Position numbers and translations under genes: made by a program
Assembly (NCBI RefSeq): GCF_040605635.1
Contig: NZ_JBEXDG010000004.1
Span: 62,001 to 126,000 of the forward strand
Direction: 5' to 3'
Origin: Dactylosporangium sp040605635
GTDB lineage: Bacteria; Actinomycetota; Actinomycetes; Mycobacteriales; Micromonosporaceae
DNA length: 64,000 nucleotides
Notes under the pieces: generated by a model
Database searches by the model: none
What the model saw: the letters and a program-made list of their open reading frames with translations, nothing else
Told to the model about the DNA's origin: nothing
Part shown: positions 16,883-24,143 of the stretch, in pieces
Layout: every line of letters begins with the position of its first letter
Numbering within the stretch: position 1 is the stretch's first letter

Positions 16883-17818
16883 ATGCGCGCGATCGGTCAG
16901 GACGTGTTCGGCGGGCCCGAGGTGCTGCGGGTGCTGGAGGTGGACCGCCCGGCGCCGGGGACCTCGGAGGTGCTCGTGCGGGTCCACGCGACCGGGGTCA
17001 ACCCGACCGACCTGTGGCACCGCGCGACCGGCGGGCTGATCGGCACGCCGGTCCGGCTCGGCTGGGACGTGTCCGGGGTCGTCGAGGAGGTCGGCCTCGG
17101 CGTGACGTGGCTGCGCCCGGGCGACGAGGTGTTCGGGATGCCGCGCCTGCCGGAGGCCGCCGGCACGTACGCGGACTACGTGACGTCGCCGGCCCGGCAC
17201 CTGGCCCGCAAGCCGGCCGGGCTGTCGCACGTGGAGGCCGCCGGGCTCGGCCTGGCCGGGCTCACCGCGTGGCAGGCGATCGTCGAGACCGCCGACGTCC
17301 GGCCCGGGCAGCGGGTCCTGGTCCACGCGGCGGCGGGTGGTGTGGGGCATCTCGCGGTGCAGATCGCGAAGTCGCGTGGCGCCCATGTCGTCGGCACCGC
17401 GAGTGCCGCGAAACACGATCTGGTGCGCGAGCTCGGCGCGGACGAGGTGGTGGACTACACGGCCGCGCGGTTCGAGGACGCCGTCGCCGACCTGGACGTG
17501 GTGGTCGACCCGATCGGCGGCGGATACGGTCCGCGGTCCCTTGCCACGCTGCGGCCCGGCGGGATCCTGGTGTCCCTGGCGTCGCCCGCCGAGGCCTACC
17601 TGGCGGACGAGGCCCGGCGGCAGGGCCGCCGGGCCGGGTTCCTCATCGTGCAGCCCGACCACGCGGGCCTGCGGTCCCTCGCCGACCTGGTGGAGCGGGG
17701 GTCGTTGCGGGTCGTCGTCGACGCGGTGCTCCCCATCGAGGAGGTCGCGAAGGCCCACGAGCTGGTCGCCACCGGCCGCGTCACCGGGAAGGTGGTCCTG
17801 ACGGTCAGCAGCCCTTGA
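16883..17818 (+). CDS. Zinc-independent medium-chain dehydrogenase / quinone oxidoreductase
   Basis: 311 residues of the MDR superfamily, quinone oxidoreductase type. It has a GroES-like N-terminal domain (VLVRVHATGVNPTDLWHR), then a Rossmann domain with VLVHAAAGGVGHLAVQIAK and GADEVVDY. Zinc-ligand cysteines are absent, consistent with NADPH:quinone reductases such as Qor. The ATG at 16883 follows GGGGAAG. It ends in a 14-base overlap with the convergent secreted-protein gene. Probably regulated by the divergent GlxA-type protein (inferred). Confidence 0.88.
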   Translation: MRAIGQDVFGGPEVLRVLEVDRPAPGTSEVLVRVHATGVNPTDLWHRATGGLIGTPVRLGWDVSGVVEEVGLGVTWLRPGDEVFGMPRLPEAAGTYADYVTSPARHLARKPAGLSHVEAAGLGLAGLTAWQAIVETADVRPGQRVLVHAAAGGVGHLAVQIAKSRGAHVVGTASAAKHDLVRELGADEVVDYTAARFEDAVADLDVVVDPIGGGYGPRSLATLRPGGILVSLASPAEAYLADEARRQGRRAGFLIVQPDHAGLRSLADLVERGSLRVVVDAVLPIEEVAKAHELVATGRVTGKVVLTVSSP

Positions 17819-18455
17819 CGCGCTGGGCGCAGCGGTCGGCGGCCGGCTCGGCCAGGGTGGCGATCATGCCCGCCGGTGCGTCGCCGACGGTCATGTCGTT
17901 GAGCCACAGCACGAACTCCCCGCGCCGGACCGCGATGATGTCGGCGGTGACCTTGATGCCGAAGTCGGTGTCGCCGGTCATCCGCACCCCGAAGGCCCGC
18001 TCGCCGAGCGTCGCCGGGACCTGCGTCGGGGCGAGCGTGAAGCGCACCGTGATGCCGGCCAGCTCCTGGCTGAACGACTTGCACGTGGTGACGGCCTCGG
18101 CGAGCCGGTCCATCGCGGGCGCGGCACCGCCGGCCGGGAAGCGCACCAGCGCGTGCGTCAGGTACGGCCCGACGACACCCTTGCTGTAGGTGACGGCGGC
18201 GGACGCGGTGCCGTCGCCGGTCACCGGCGCGAGGGACGGGCAGCCCGGGAAGTTGCCCCCGATGCTGACGGCGCCGTCGTCGTCGGTCGCGGCGGCGATC
18301 GGCATGAACCCTTCGGGCAGGTCGGCGGGGGTGAGCAGCGCCGGTTTGAGATCCTCGGACGCGGCGGCGGGTGCGGCGTTCGCGGTCAGGGCCGGGGCAC
18401 CGGTCACCGCGAGGGCGGCCAGTCCGGCCGCCAGCCTGTGAACCATCCTCATCAA
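17805..18455 (-). CDS. Secreted protein, PknH-sensor-like
   Basis: 216 residues with a signal peptide (hydrophobic 8-25, Ala-rich cleavage region near ANA). The mature part has three or more cysteines (CPSL, TTCKSF, DRCAQRVKGC) and a pattern LLTPADLPEGF ... VRFPAGGAAPAMDRLAEAV. This recalls the extracellular ligand-binding domains of actinobacterial PknH/sortase-associated lipoproteins. No lipobox is seen. Function unknown; probably extracytoplasmic. Confidence 0.75.
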   Translation of the reverse strand: MMRMVHRLAAGLAALAVTGAPALTANAAPAAASEDLKPALLTPADLPEGFMPIAAATDDDGAVSIGGNFPGCPSLAPVTGDGTASAAVTYSKGVVGPYLTHALVRFPAGGAAPAMDRLAEAVTTCKSFSQELAGITVRFTLAPTQVPATLGERAFGVRMTGDTDFGIKVTADIIAVRRGEFVLWLNDMTVGDAPAGMIATLAEPAADRCAQRVKGC

Positions 18456-18519
18456 CCCGACGCTACGGGCGTACTAGGTCCTTCATGCGGTTTTGCCCGA
18501 ATTTACGCCTATTTGGCGG

Positions 18520-18921
18520 TCACGCGCCGAGCTGCCCGAACGTCGTGTCGGCCTCGTCGTCGATCCGGAACCCTGGCCCCAGCCGCCGGGCGACGGCCCG
18601 CGCGTCCGCCGACATCCATCGCTGCACGGCCGCGTACGCCGGGTCGGCGATGTGGTAGCGGCAACGCCCGCCCCACCAGCCCGGCTCGTAGGACACCACG
18701 TCGACGAGCCGTCCCGAGAACGGGAACCGCGCCCGCACCTGCTCCGGGATCGTGCACCCGTAGTCCTCGAAGTACGGGTGCACGGTGAGCATCGCCAGCA
18801 GCCGCCCACCGTCCTCGCGCCAGGCCCGCAACCTGCCGGTGTGCTGCAGCACCCCGCCCTGCCGGGTCCGCTCCCGATAGTTCCATCCGGGTTCATCATG
18901 TACCAGCTGCGCCGCCGCCAT
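18520..18921 (-). CDS. Hypothetical protein, Trp/Tyr-rich
   Basis: 133 residues from ATG 18921. It contains FEDYGCTIPEQVRARFPFSGRLVDVVSYEPGWWGGRCRYH and an acidic C-terminus. No signal, membrane segment or known motif was seen. Codon use and third-position GC match neighbouring genes better than the overlapping frames do. Flanked by genes with no evident link. Confidence 0.6.
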   Translation of the reverse strand: MAAAQLVHDEPGWNYRERTRQGGVLQHTGRLRAWREDGGRLLAMLTVHPYFEDYGCTIPEQVRARFPFSGRLVDVVSYEPGWWGGRCRYHIADPAYAAVQRWMSADARAVARRLGPGFRIDDEADTTFGQLGA

Positions 18922-19000
18922 GGACGCATTCTGTCGATATGACGTCCGTCAATAGCCCGTCGTTGGACACCGTTGGACAACCCGCACCGAGGCCTGGGTC

Positions 19001-19696
19001 TCAGTGGGCGAGGAGCGCGGCGGGCAGGCCGGCGAGGGACATGACGCGGTGGGGTTCGCCGGACGGGCCGGTCCCGTCGCGGTCCAGGTGGACGGCGTGC
19101 AGGCCGGCGGACCTGGCGGGCAGCACGTCGAGGTCGTGGCGGTCGCCGACGCTCACCACCGACGCCGGTGGCAGCCCCCAGCGGCGGCACGCCTCGGCGA
19201 ACACGGCGGGGTCGGGCTTGAACAGGCCCAGGGTCTCGGCGGTGTACACCGGGCCGGCGAGGTCGCGCAGGCCGATCGTGGCGAGCTTGGCGGTCTGCTG
19301 CTCCTCGATGCCGTTCGTCAGCACCGCGGTCCGCAGTCCGGCCCGCCGCAGCGCCCGCAAGGCGGGGCGGGCGTCGTCGTAGGGGGCCCACGACAGTTCG
19401 TACAGGCGGAGAAACCCGGAAAAGATGGTGTCGAGCTCCTCGTCGGGGCCGTCGCAGGGGCGGTCGATCGCGGCGAGGAAGTCGCGGACGCGGTGGCGGC
19501 GCTGCTGCTGGAACGTGATCCGCCCGGCCCGCCAGTCCGTCAGGTGCCGCTCCTGTACCGCCGACCACAGCGCCCTGAGCTTCGGCGACGGTGCGACGCC
19601 GATCGACGGCAGCCAGCGCCGCAGGGCGGTCGTCACCGCGGCCTCGTGGTCGAGCAGTGTGCCGTCGAGGTCGAGCAGGACTCCGCGCAGCTTCAC
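19001..19696 (-). CDS. HAD-superfamily hydrolase
   Basis: 231 residues from GTG 19696. HAD motif I is LLDLDGTLLDHEAA (nucleophile Asp), motif II is VLTNGI, the lysine is in LFKPDP, and motif IV is VSVGDRHDLDVLPARSAG. The helical cap between motifs I and II places it in subfamily I, close to YjjG/haloacid-dehalogenase phosphatases that dephosphorylate nucleotides or sugar phosphates. The start has no strong ribosome site but keeps the DxDGT motif near the N-terminus. Divergent from the MFS gene. Confidence 0.88.
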   Translation of the reverse strand: MKLRGVLLDLDGTLLDHEAAVTTALRRWLPSIGVAPSPKLRALWSAVQERHLTDWRAGRITFQQQRRHRVRDFLAAIDRPCDGPDEELDTIFSGFLRLYELSWAPYDDARPALRALRRAGLRTAVLTNGIEEQQTAKLATIGLRDLAGPVYTAETLGLFKPDPAVFAEACRRWGLPPASVVSVGDRHDLDVLPARSAGLHAVHLDRDGTGPSGEPHRVMSLAGLPAALLAH

Positions 19697-19733
19697 CCCG
19701 CGCACTCTACGGCGTGACACGCATAACCCTATT

Positions 19734-19764
19734 TCCGATCGGATAAATATGTAATGCTCGACGG
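19734..19764 (+). promoter_or_regulatory. Candidate MFS promoter and operator
   Basis: An AT-rich pocket between the divergent HAD and MFS genes with the 10-bp palindrome TCCGATCGGA (19734-19743), followed by TAAATA, a possible -10. It lies 20 bases before the GTG at 19765. The leader would be very short. Symmetry is seen; function is inferred. Confidence 0.35.
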
Positions 19765-21171
19765 GTGTCACTGACCACCGCACCGGCGCCGGTCAAGGCC
19801 GGCGGGGCGCGGTGGGTCGTCGCGGTCTGCCTCTGCGCCGGTTTCACCACGCTGCTCGACCAGTCGGTGCTGAACGTCGTGGTGCCGGCGTTGCGCGGGT
19901 CGCTGCACGCCGGCACCGCGTCGCTGCAGTGGATCCTGGCCGGGTACTCCCTCGCGTTCGGGCTGGCGCTCGTGCCCGCGGGGCGGCTCGGCGACCTGTA
20001 CGGCCGGCGGCTGCTGTTCGCCGGCGGGCTCGCCGTGTTCGCCGTCAGCGCGGTCGTGGCCGCCACCGCCCAGCACGGCTGGGTCGTCGCCGCCGCCCGC
20101 CTCGTCCAGGGGTTCGGCGCCGGCGTCGTCAACCCGCAGATCATCGGGCTGTTCCAGGACCTGTTCCACGGCCGCGACCGGGCCCGCGCGCTCGGCGCGT
20201 ACGCCTTCGTCGGCGGCGTGGCAGGCATGCTCGGCCCGCTGCTCGGCGGTGTGGTGCTCCAGCTGGCCGGGGACGGGCTCGGCTGGCGGCTGGTGCTGCT
20301 GGCGAACCTGCCGTTCGCGGTCGTGACGATCCCCCTCGCGCTGCGGGTCCTGCCCGCCGGCCGGCCCGCGGGCCACCGCGGCGACCTCGACCTGGGCGGT
20401 CTGCTGCTGCTCGGCGGCACCACCCTCGCCGCGCTGCTGTCCGTCGTCGGCACCGGCGGCTGGTGGTGGCTCGCCGGGGCGGGCGCCGGCCTCGCCGGGT
20501 TCCTCGCGTGGGAGCGGCGGTGGACCGCGCTCGGCCGCAGCGCGATCCTCCTGCCGGCACTGACCCGCAACCGCGGCTATGTCCTCGGCGTGCTCGTCGC
20601 CATGTGCTACTTCGGCGCCACCCTCGCGCTGAATCTGGTGCTGTCGCTGTACCTGCAGGACGGCCTGCACCATCCGCCGCTCGCCGCCGCGGCCATCGCC
20701 CTGCCGAGCGCCGTCGGGTTCGCGCTCACGTCCGCGTTCACCTCGGGGCTGCGGCGGCGGGGCACCACGGTCGCGCTCGGGGTGGCGGTCGCGAGCATCG
20801 CCGCGTCGATCGCGGCGGTCGAGGTCCTGCCGGCCGGGCCGGTGGTGTGGGCGCTCGCCGCGAGCCAGTTCGTGATCGGCGCGGCGGGCGGGTTCGTCAT
20901 CGCGCCGAACCAGGCGCTGACCCTGTCCCACGCCCCACCGGGGGTGAACGGGCTCAGTGCGGCGCTGCTGCAGCTGTCGCAGCGGCTCGCCGCGAGCGTC
21001 AGCATCGCGGCCGTGAGCGGCATCTTCCTGGCGACCGCCGCCACGTCCGGCGGGCCGGCACCGGCCCTCGCCGACGGCGCCGCCCTGTGCCTGGGCCTCG
21101 CCGCGCTCGCCCTGCTTTTCGCGTTGCTCGACCGGCCGTCCTCGATCGAGGGATCCCGGGTCGTTGAGTAA
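19765..21171 (+). CDS. MFS drug transporter, DHA2 (EmrB/QacA) type
   Basis: 468 residues, about 14 hydrophobic helices. Motif LDQSVLNVVVPAL (motif D1) lies in helix 1, GRLGDLYGRRLLFAGG is motif A in loop 2-3, and RLVQGFGAGVVNPQ is motif B/C-like. This is the drug:H+ antiporter-2 family, which exports lipophilic drugs or metabolites using the proton gradient. GTG start at 19765. No TetR or MarR gene is adjacent. A 400-base region with a riboswitch follows. Confidence 0.9.
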   Translation: MSLTTAPAPVKAGGARWVVAVCLCAGFTTLLDQSVLNVVVPALRGSLHAGTASLQWILAGYSLAFGLALVPAGRLGDLYGRRLLFAGGLAVFAVSAVVAATAQHGWVVAAARLVQGFGAGVVNPQIIGLFQDLFHGRDRARALGAYAFVGGVAGMLGPLLGGVVLQLAGDGLGWRLVLLANLPFAVVTIPLALRVLPAGRPAGHRGDLDLGGLLLLGGTTLAALLSVVGTGGWWWLAGAGAGLAGFLAWERRWTALGRSAILLPALTRNRGYVLGVLVAMCYFGATLALNLVLSLYLQDGLHHPPLAAAAIALPSAVGFALTSAFTSGLRRRGTTVALGVAVASIAASIAAVEVLPAGPVVWALAASQFVIGAAGGFVIAPNQALTLSHAPPGVNGLSAALLQLSQRLAASVSIAAVSGIFLATAATSGGPAPALADGAALCLGLAALALLFALLDRPSSIEGSRVVE

Positions 21172-21333
21172 GTAGAACACGAGGTCCCGCTGGCAGGCTG
21201 ATCGCGGCCGTCAGGTCGAGGTCGTCGCCCACAGCGGACGCGCGCCGCGGACCGTCGGTGACGTGTCGCCGAAGGAACGCCGTGGTGCCGGCTTCCGGAC
21301 CGTGGCGCCGTAAGCTCGCAGGCGGCATGAACT
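21172..21333. other. Intergenic region upstream of riboswitch
   Basis: About 160 bases. A minus-strand frame (RRHGPEAGTTAFLRRHVTD) looks weakly protein-like but has no start context or extent. It may be debris of a lost gene. The promoter for the riboswitch-bluB transcript should lie here; no clear box was identified. Confidence 0.3.
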
Positions 21334-21530
21334 GATGCGAGGTGCCCCGGAAGCCGGAAGGCGACCGGGGAGAATCGGGAAGCCGGTGTGAATCCGGCAC
21401 GGGCCCGCCGCGGTGATCGGGGAGCTGCCGTCCAGGCGCGCCCTCGCGGTGCGCGGTCACTGGCCCGAGGGCCGGGAAGGCGGACGGTGCAGGCGTTGAT
21501 CCGAGAGTCCGAAGACCGGCCTCGCGGTCA
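21334..21530 (+). ncRNA. Cobalamin (B12) riboswitch
   Basis: Conserved cobalamin-aptamer elements are in order: GATGCGAGGTGCC near 21334, the core GGGAAGCCGGTGTGAATCC then GGCACGGGCCCGCCGCGGTGA (about 21377-21416), and a B12-box-like AGTCCGAAGACCGGCC at 21506-21521. It ends about 45 bases before bluB, and the GC-rich stretch at 21533-21552 could pair to hide the ribosome site. In this class adenosylcobalamin binding turns expression off. Exact ends are approximate. Confidence 0.85.
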
Positions 21531-21574
21531 CCGGCCGTCCGCAGGGGCGGCCTGAGCAGCGGGAGCCTGCCCTC

Positions 21575-22195
21575 ATGAGCACCGACCTGTACGACGTCGT
21601 CCACCGCCGCCGCGACGTGCGCGGCCAGTTCACCGGCGCGCCGATCCCCGGTGACGTCCTCGACCGCGTGCTGCGCGCCGCCCACGCCGCGCCGAGCGTC
21701 GGGCTGTCGCAGCCGTGGGATTTCGTCCTCGTCCGCGACCCCGGCCTGCGGGCCGCGTTCCACGCGCACGTCCGGGCCGAGCGGGACGCGTTCGCCGCGA
21801 CCCTCGACGGGCCGGCGGCCGCGACCTTCGCCCGGATCAAGATCGACGGGGTGCTGGAGTCGACGCTGTCGGTGGTCGTCACGTACGACCCCTGCCGCGG
21901 CGGACCGGCGGTGCTCGGACGGCACGCGATCGCCGACGCCGGGCTCTACTCCGTCTGCCTCGCCATCCAGAACCTGTGGCTGGCCGCGACCGCCGAGGAC
22001 CTCGGGGTCGGCTGGGTGTCGTTCTACCGCGAGCCGTTCGTGCGGGACCTGCTCGGCATCCCCGACGGTGTCCGGCCCGTCGCGTGGCTGTGCCTCGGGC
22101 CGGTGACGCACCTGGAGACGGTGCCCGACCTCGAACGGCACGGCTGGCGGCGGCGGACCCCGCTCTCGGAGGCGGTGCACCACGACCGCTGGTAG
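21575..22195 (+). CDS. bluB: 5,6-dimethylbenzimidazole synthase
   Basis: 206 residues of the nitroreductase-like BluB family, which converts FMNH2 and O2 to 5,6-dimethylbenzimidazole, the lower ligand of vitamin B12. Seen motifs are HRRRDVRGQFTGAPIP (FMN binding), AAHAAPSVGLSQPWDFVLV, and GVGWVSFYRE near the C-terminus. The ATG at 21575 follows GGGAG. The cobalamin riboswitch immediately upstream independently supports the assignment. No other cobalamin gene is nearby. Confidence 0.95.
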   Translation: MSTDLYDVVHRRRDVRGQFTGAPIPGDVLDRVLRAAHAAPSVGLSQPWDFVLVRDPGLRAAFHAHVRAERDAFAATLDGPAAATFARIKIDGVLESTLSVVVTYDPCRGGPAVLGRHAIADAGLYSVCLAIQNLWLAATAEDLGVGWVSFYREPFVRDLLGIPDGVRPVAWLCLGPVTHLETVPDLERHGWRRRTPLSEAVHHDRW

Positions 22196-22289
22196 CCGCA
22201 CACCGGAGAACGCGCGGGACCACCTGTCGAATTCGGCGCCGCGCCGATCGTCGTCAGGGTAGAAAGTCCCCGAGCAGACAGGACGGACC

Positions 22290-22643
22290 ATGGCGAAGTA
22301 CCTCATCCTCATCTACGGCGACGAGCAGCGCTGGGACGCCGAATCCGAGCAGGAGCGGCACGAGAAGGGCGAGGGCCACCGGGCGTTCAGCGCCGCCGCG
22401 ACCGTGCTCGCCGGGCACGAGCTGGAGCCGTCCACGACGGCGACCACGCTGCGCGGCGGCCCGATGATCACCGACGGTCCGTTCCTGGAGGCGAAGGAGG
22501 CCCTCGGCGGCTTCTACGTCATCGACGCCGCCGACCTGGACGCCGCGATCGCCGCCGCCTCCATGCTGCCCGAGCTGGCCTCCGGCCACGGCGGCGTCGA
22601 GATCCGCCCGATCGTGGACCACGACCGTCCGGACCACGGGTGA
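22290..22643 (+). CDS. YCII/DGPF-domain protein
   Basis: 117 residues, with YLILIYGDEQRWD at the N-terminus and the signature ITDGPFLEAKEALGGFYVIDAADLDAAI. This is the DGPF (YCII-related) family, typically small dimeric ferredoxin-fold proteins encoded next to ECF sigma factors of group ECF42. The gene overlaps the downstream sigma factor by 4 bases, matching that conserved pairing. Enzymatic activity is unproven for most members. Confidence 0.9.
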   Translation: MAKYLILIYGDEQRWDAESEQERHEKGEGHRAFSAAATVLAGHELEPSTTATTLRGGPMITDGPFLEAKEALGGFYVIDAADLDAAIAAASMLPELASGHGGVEIRPIVDHDRPDHG

Positions 22644-23854
22644 CCGCCGAGCCACCGGTGGGCATCGCCGAGGTGCACCGTCGCGAGTGGGCCCGGGTGC
22701 TCGCCGCGACGGTGCGCGTCACCCGTGACCTCGACCTCGCCGAGGAATGCGTCCAGGACGCGTTCGCGCGGGCGCTGCGCTCCTGGCCGGCCGGTGGCGT
22801 CCCGGACCGGCCCGGCGCGTGGCTCACCACCGTCGCCCGCAACCGGGCCCTCGACGTGCTGCGCCGCGAGTCCGCGCTGCGCCGGGCGCTGCCGCTGCTG
22901 GTCACCGAGGAGGCGACGCCCGGGCCGGGGGAGGACGACGACCGGCTCCGGCTCATCTTCACCTGCTGCCACCCGGCGCTGTCCCGGGAGGCGCAGGTCG
23001 CGCTGACGCTGCGCCTGGTGTGCGGCCTGACGACGGCCGAGGTGGCGCGGGCGTTCCTCGTGCCGGAGCCGACGATGGCGGCCCGCGTCACCCGCGCGAA
23101 ACGGAAGATCAGCGCGGCCCGCATCCCGTTCCGGGTGCCGTCGCCGGACGACCTGCCGGAGCGCGTCGGTGCCGTCCTCGACGTCATCCACCTCGTCTTC
23201 ACCACCGGCCACGCGGCGCCGGTCGGCGACACGCTGGTCCGGCAGGACCTGGTCGACGCCGCGATCGCCCTGGCGCGGGTACTGCGGCTGCTGGTTCCGC
23301 ACGACGCCTCGGCCACGGCCCTGCTGGCGCTGATGCTGCTCGTCGACGCCCGCAGGGACACCCGCGGCGCCGGCGGCCGGCTGGTCCTGCTGTCCGAGCA
23401 GGACCGCACCCGCTGGGACACCCGGCAGATCCGTGAGGGCACCGACCTGCTGACCGCCGCGCTGCGCCGGCACCCGCCGACCCGCTACGCCGTGGAGGCC
23501 GCGCTCGCCGCCGTCCACGCCGAGGCGCCCTCGTGGGAGGCGACCGACTGGCCGCAGATCGTCGCGCTGTACGACGTCCTCCGGCGCCTCTGGCCGTCGC
23601 CGGTCGTCTCGCTCAACCGCGCGGTCGCCGTCGGCCTGCGCGACGGTCCGGCGGCGGGGCTAGACGCGCTGACACCGCTGCTCGGGATGCCGGAGCTCGC
23701 CACGTACGCCTACCTCAGCGCCGTGCGGGCCGACTTCCTGCGGCGGCTGGGCCGGTTCCCGGAGGCCGCCGACGCGTACACCGAGGCCCTGGCGCTCACC
23801 GGCAACGACGTGGAGCGCGCGTTCCTGGAGTCCCGTCTCGCCGAGGTGCGCTGA
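22640..23854 (+). CDS. ECF42-type RNA polymerase sigma factor with C-terminal TPR-like extension
   Basis: 404 residues. Sigma region 2 (DLDLAEECVQDAFARALRSWP ... GAWLTTVARNRALDVLRRE) and region 4 (ALTLRLVCGLTTAEVARAFLVPEPTMAARVTRAKRKI) are followed by an extension of about 230 residues. That extension includes TRYAVEAALAAVHAEA and helical repeats ending LGRFPEAADAYTEALALTGNDVERAFLESRL. The long tail and adjacent DGPF gene are hallmarks of ECF42, in which the tail rather than an anti-sigma factor is thought to control activity. GTG start at 22640 in a GTGA overlap. Confidence 0.9.
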   Translation: MTAEPPVGIAEVHRREWARVLAATVRVTRDLDLAEECVQDAFARALRSWPAGGVPDRPGAWLTTVARNRALDVLRRESALRRALPLLVTEEATPGPGEDDDRLRLIFTCCHPALSREAQVALTLRLVCGLTTAEVARAFLVPEPTMAARVTRAKRKISAARIPFRVPSPDDLPERVGAVLDVIHLVFTTGHAAPVGDTLVRQDLVDAAIALARVLRLLVPHDASATALLALMLLVDARRDTRGAGGRLVLLSEQDRTRWDTRQIREGTDLLTAALRRHPPTRYAVEAALAAVHAEAPSWEATDWPQIVALYDVLRRLWPSPVVSLNRAVAVGLRDGPAAGLDALTPLLGMPELATYAYLSAVRADFLRRLGRFPEAADAYTEALALTGNDVERAFLESRLAEVR

Positions 23855-23942
23855 ACGGGTTCACCCGCGGGACCACCCACCGTGGCGCCCGTCGCGGGGT
23901 AGGTGTGCCGCTCACCCGCCGACCGGCCGTGAGGAGCACGCC

Positions 23943-24143
23943 ATGCCTGCCCGCGACCAGATTCCTCCGCCCACCGGCCGCACCACGACCGTGCCGGTCG
24001 CCGGCCCCGGTGGCCCACCGGTCCCACCCGGTCCCGGCGGAAAGCGGGCCCAGCCCGGGAGCGGGCCTGAGCGAGCCCAGCCCGGGAACAGGCCCGAGCG
24101 CGGCCGTGCCGGGAGCGGGCCAGAGCGCGTCAGCGGGCGATGA
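23943..24143 (+). CDS. Possible small Pro/Gly/Arg-rich protein
   Basis: A 66-codon frame from ATG 23943 with a good GAGGAG ribosome site about 8 bases upstream. The protein is compositionally odd: a PPTG/PGGPPVPPGPGG segment, then repeated (A/G)QPGSGPER-like units encoded by imperfect direct repeats of about 27 bp (24050-24125). The last 14 bases overlap the convergent mannosidase gene. It could be real or a repeat-generated open frame. Confidence 0.35.
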   Translation: MPARDQIPPPTGRTTTVPVAGPGGPPVPPGPGGKRAQPGSGPERAQPGNRPERGRAGSGPERVSGR

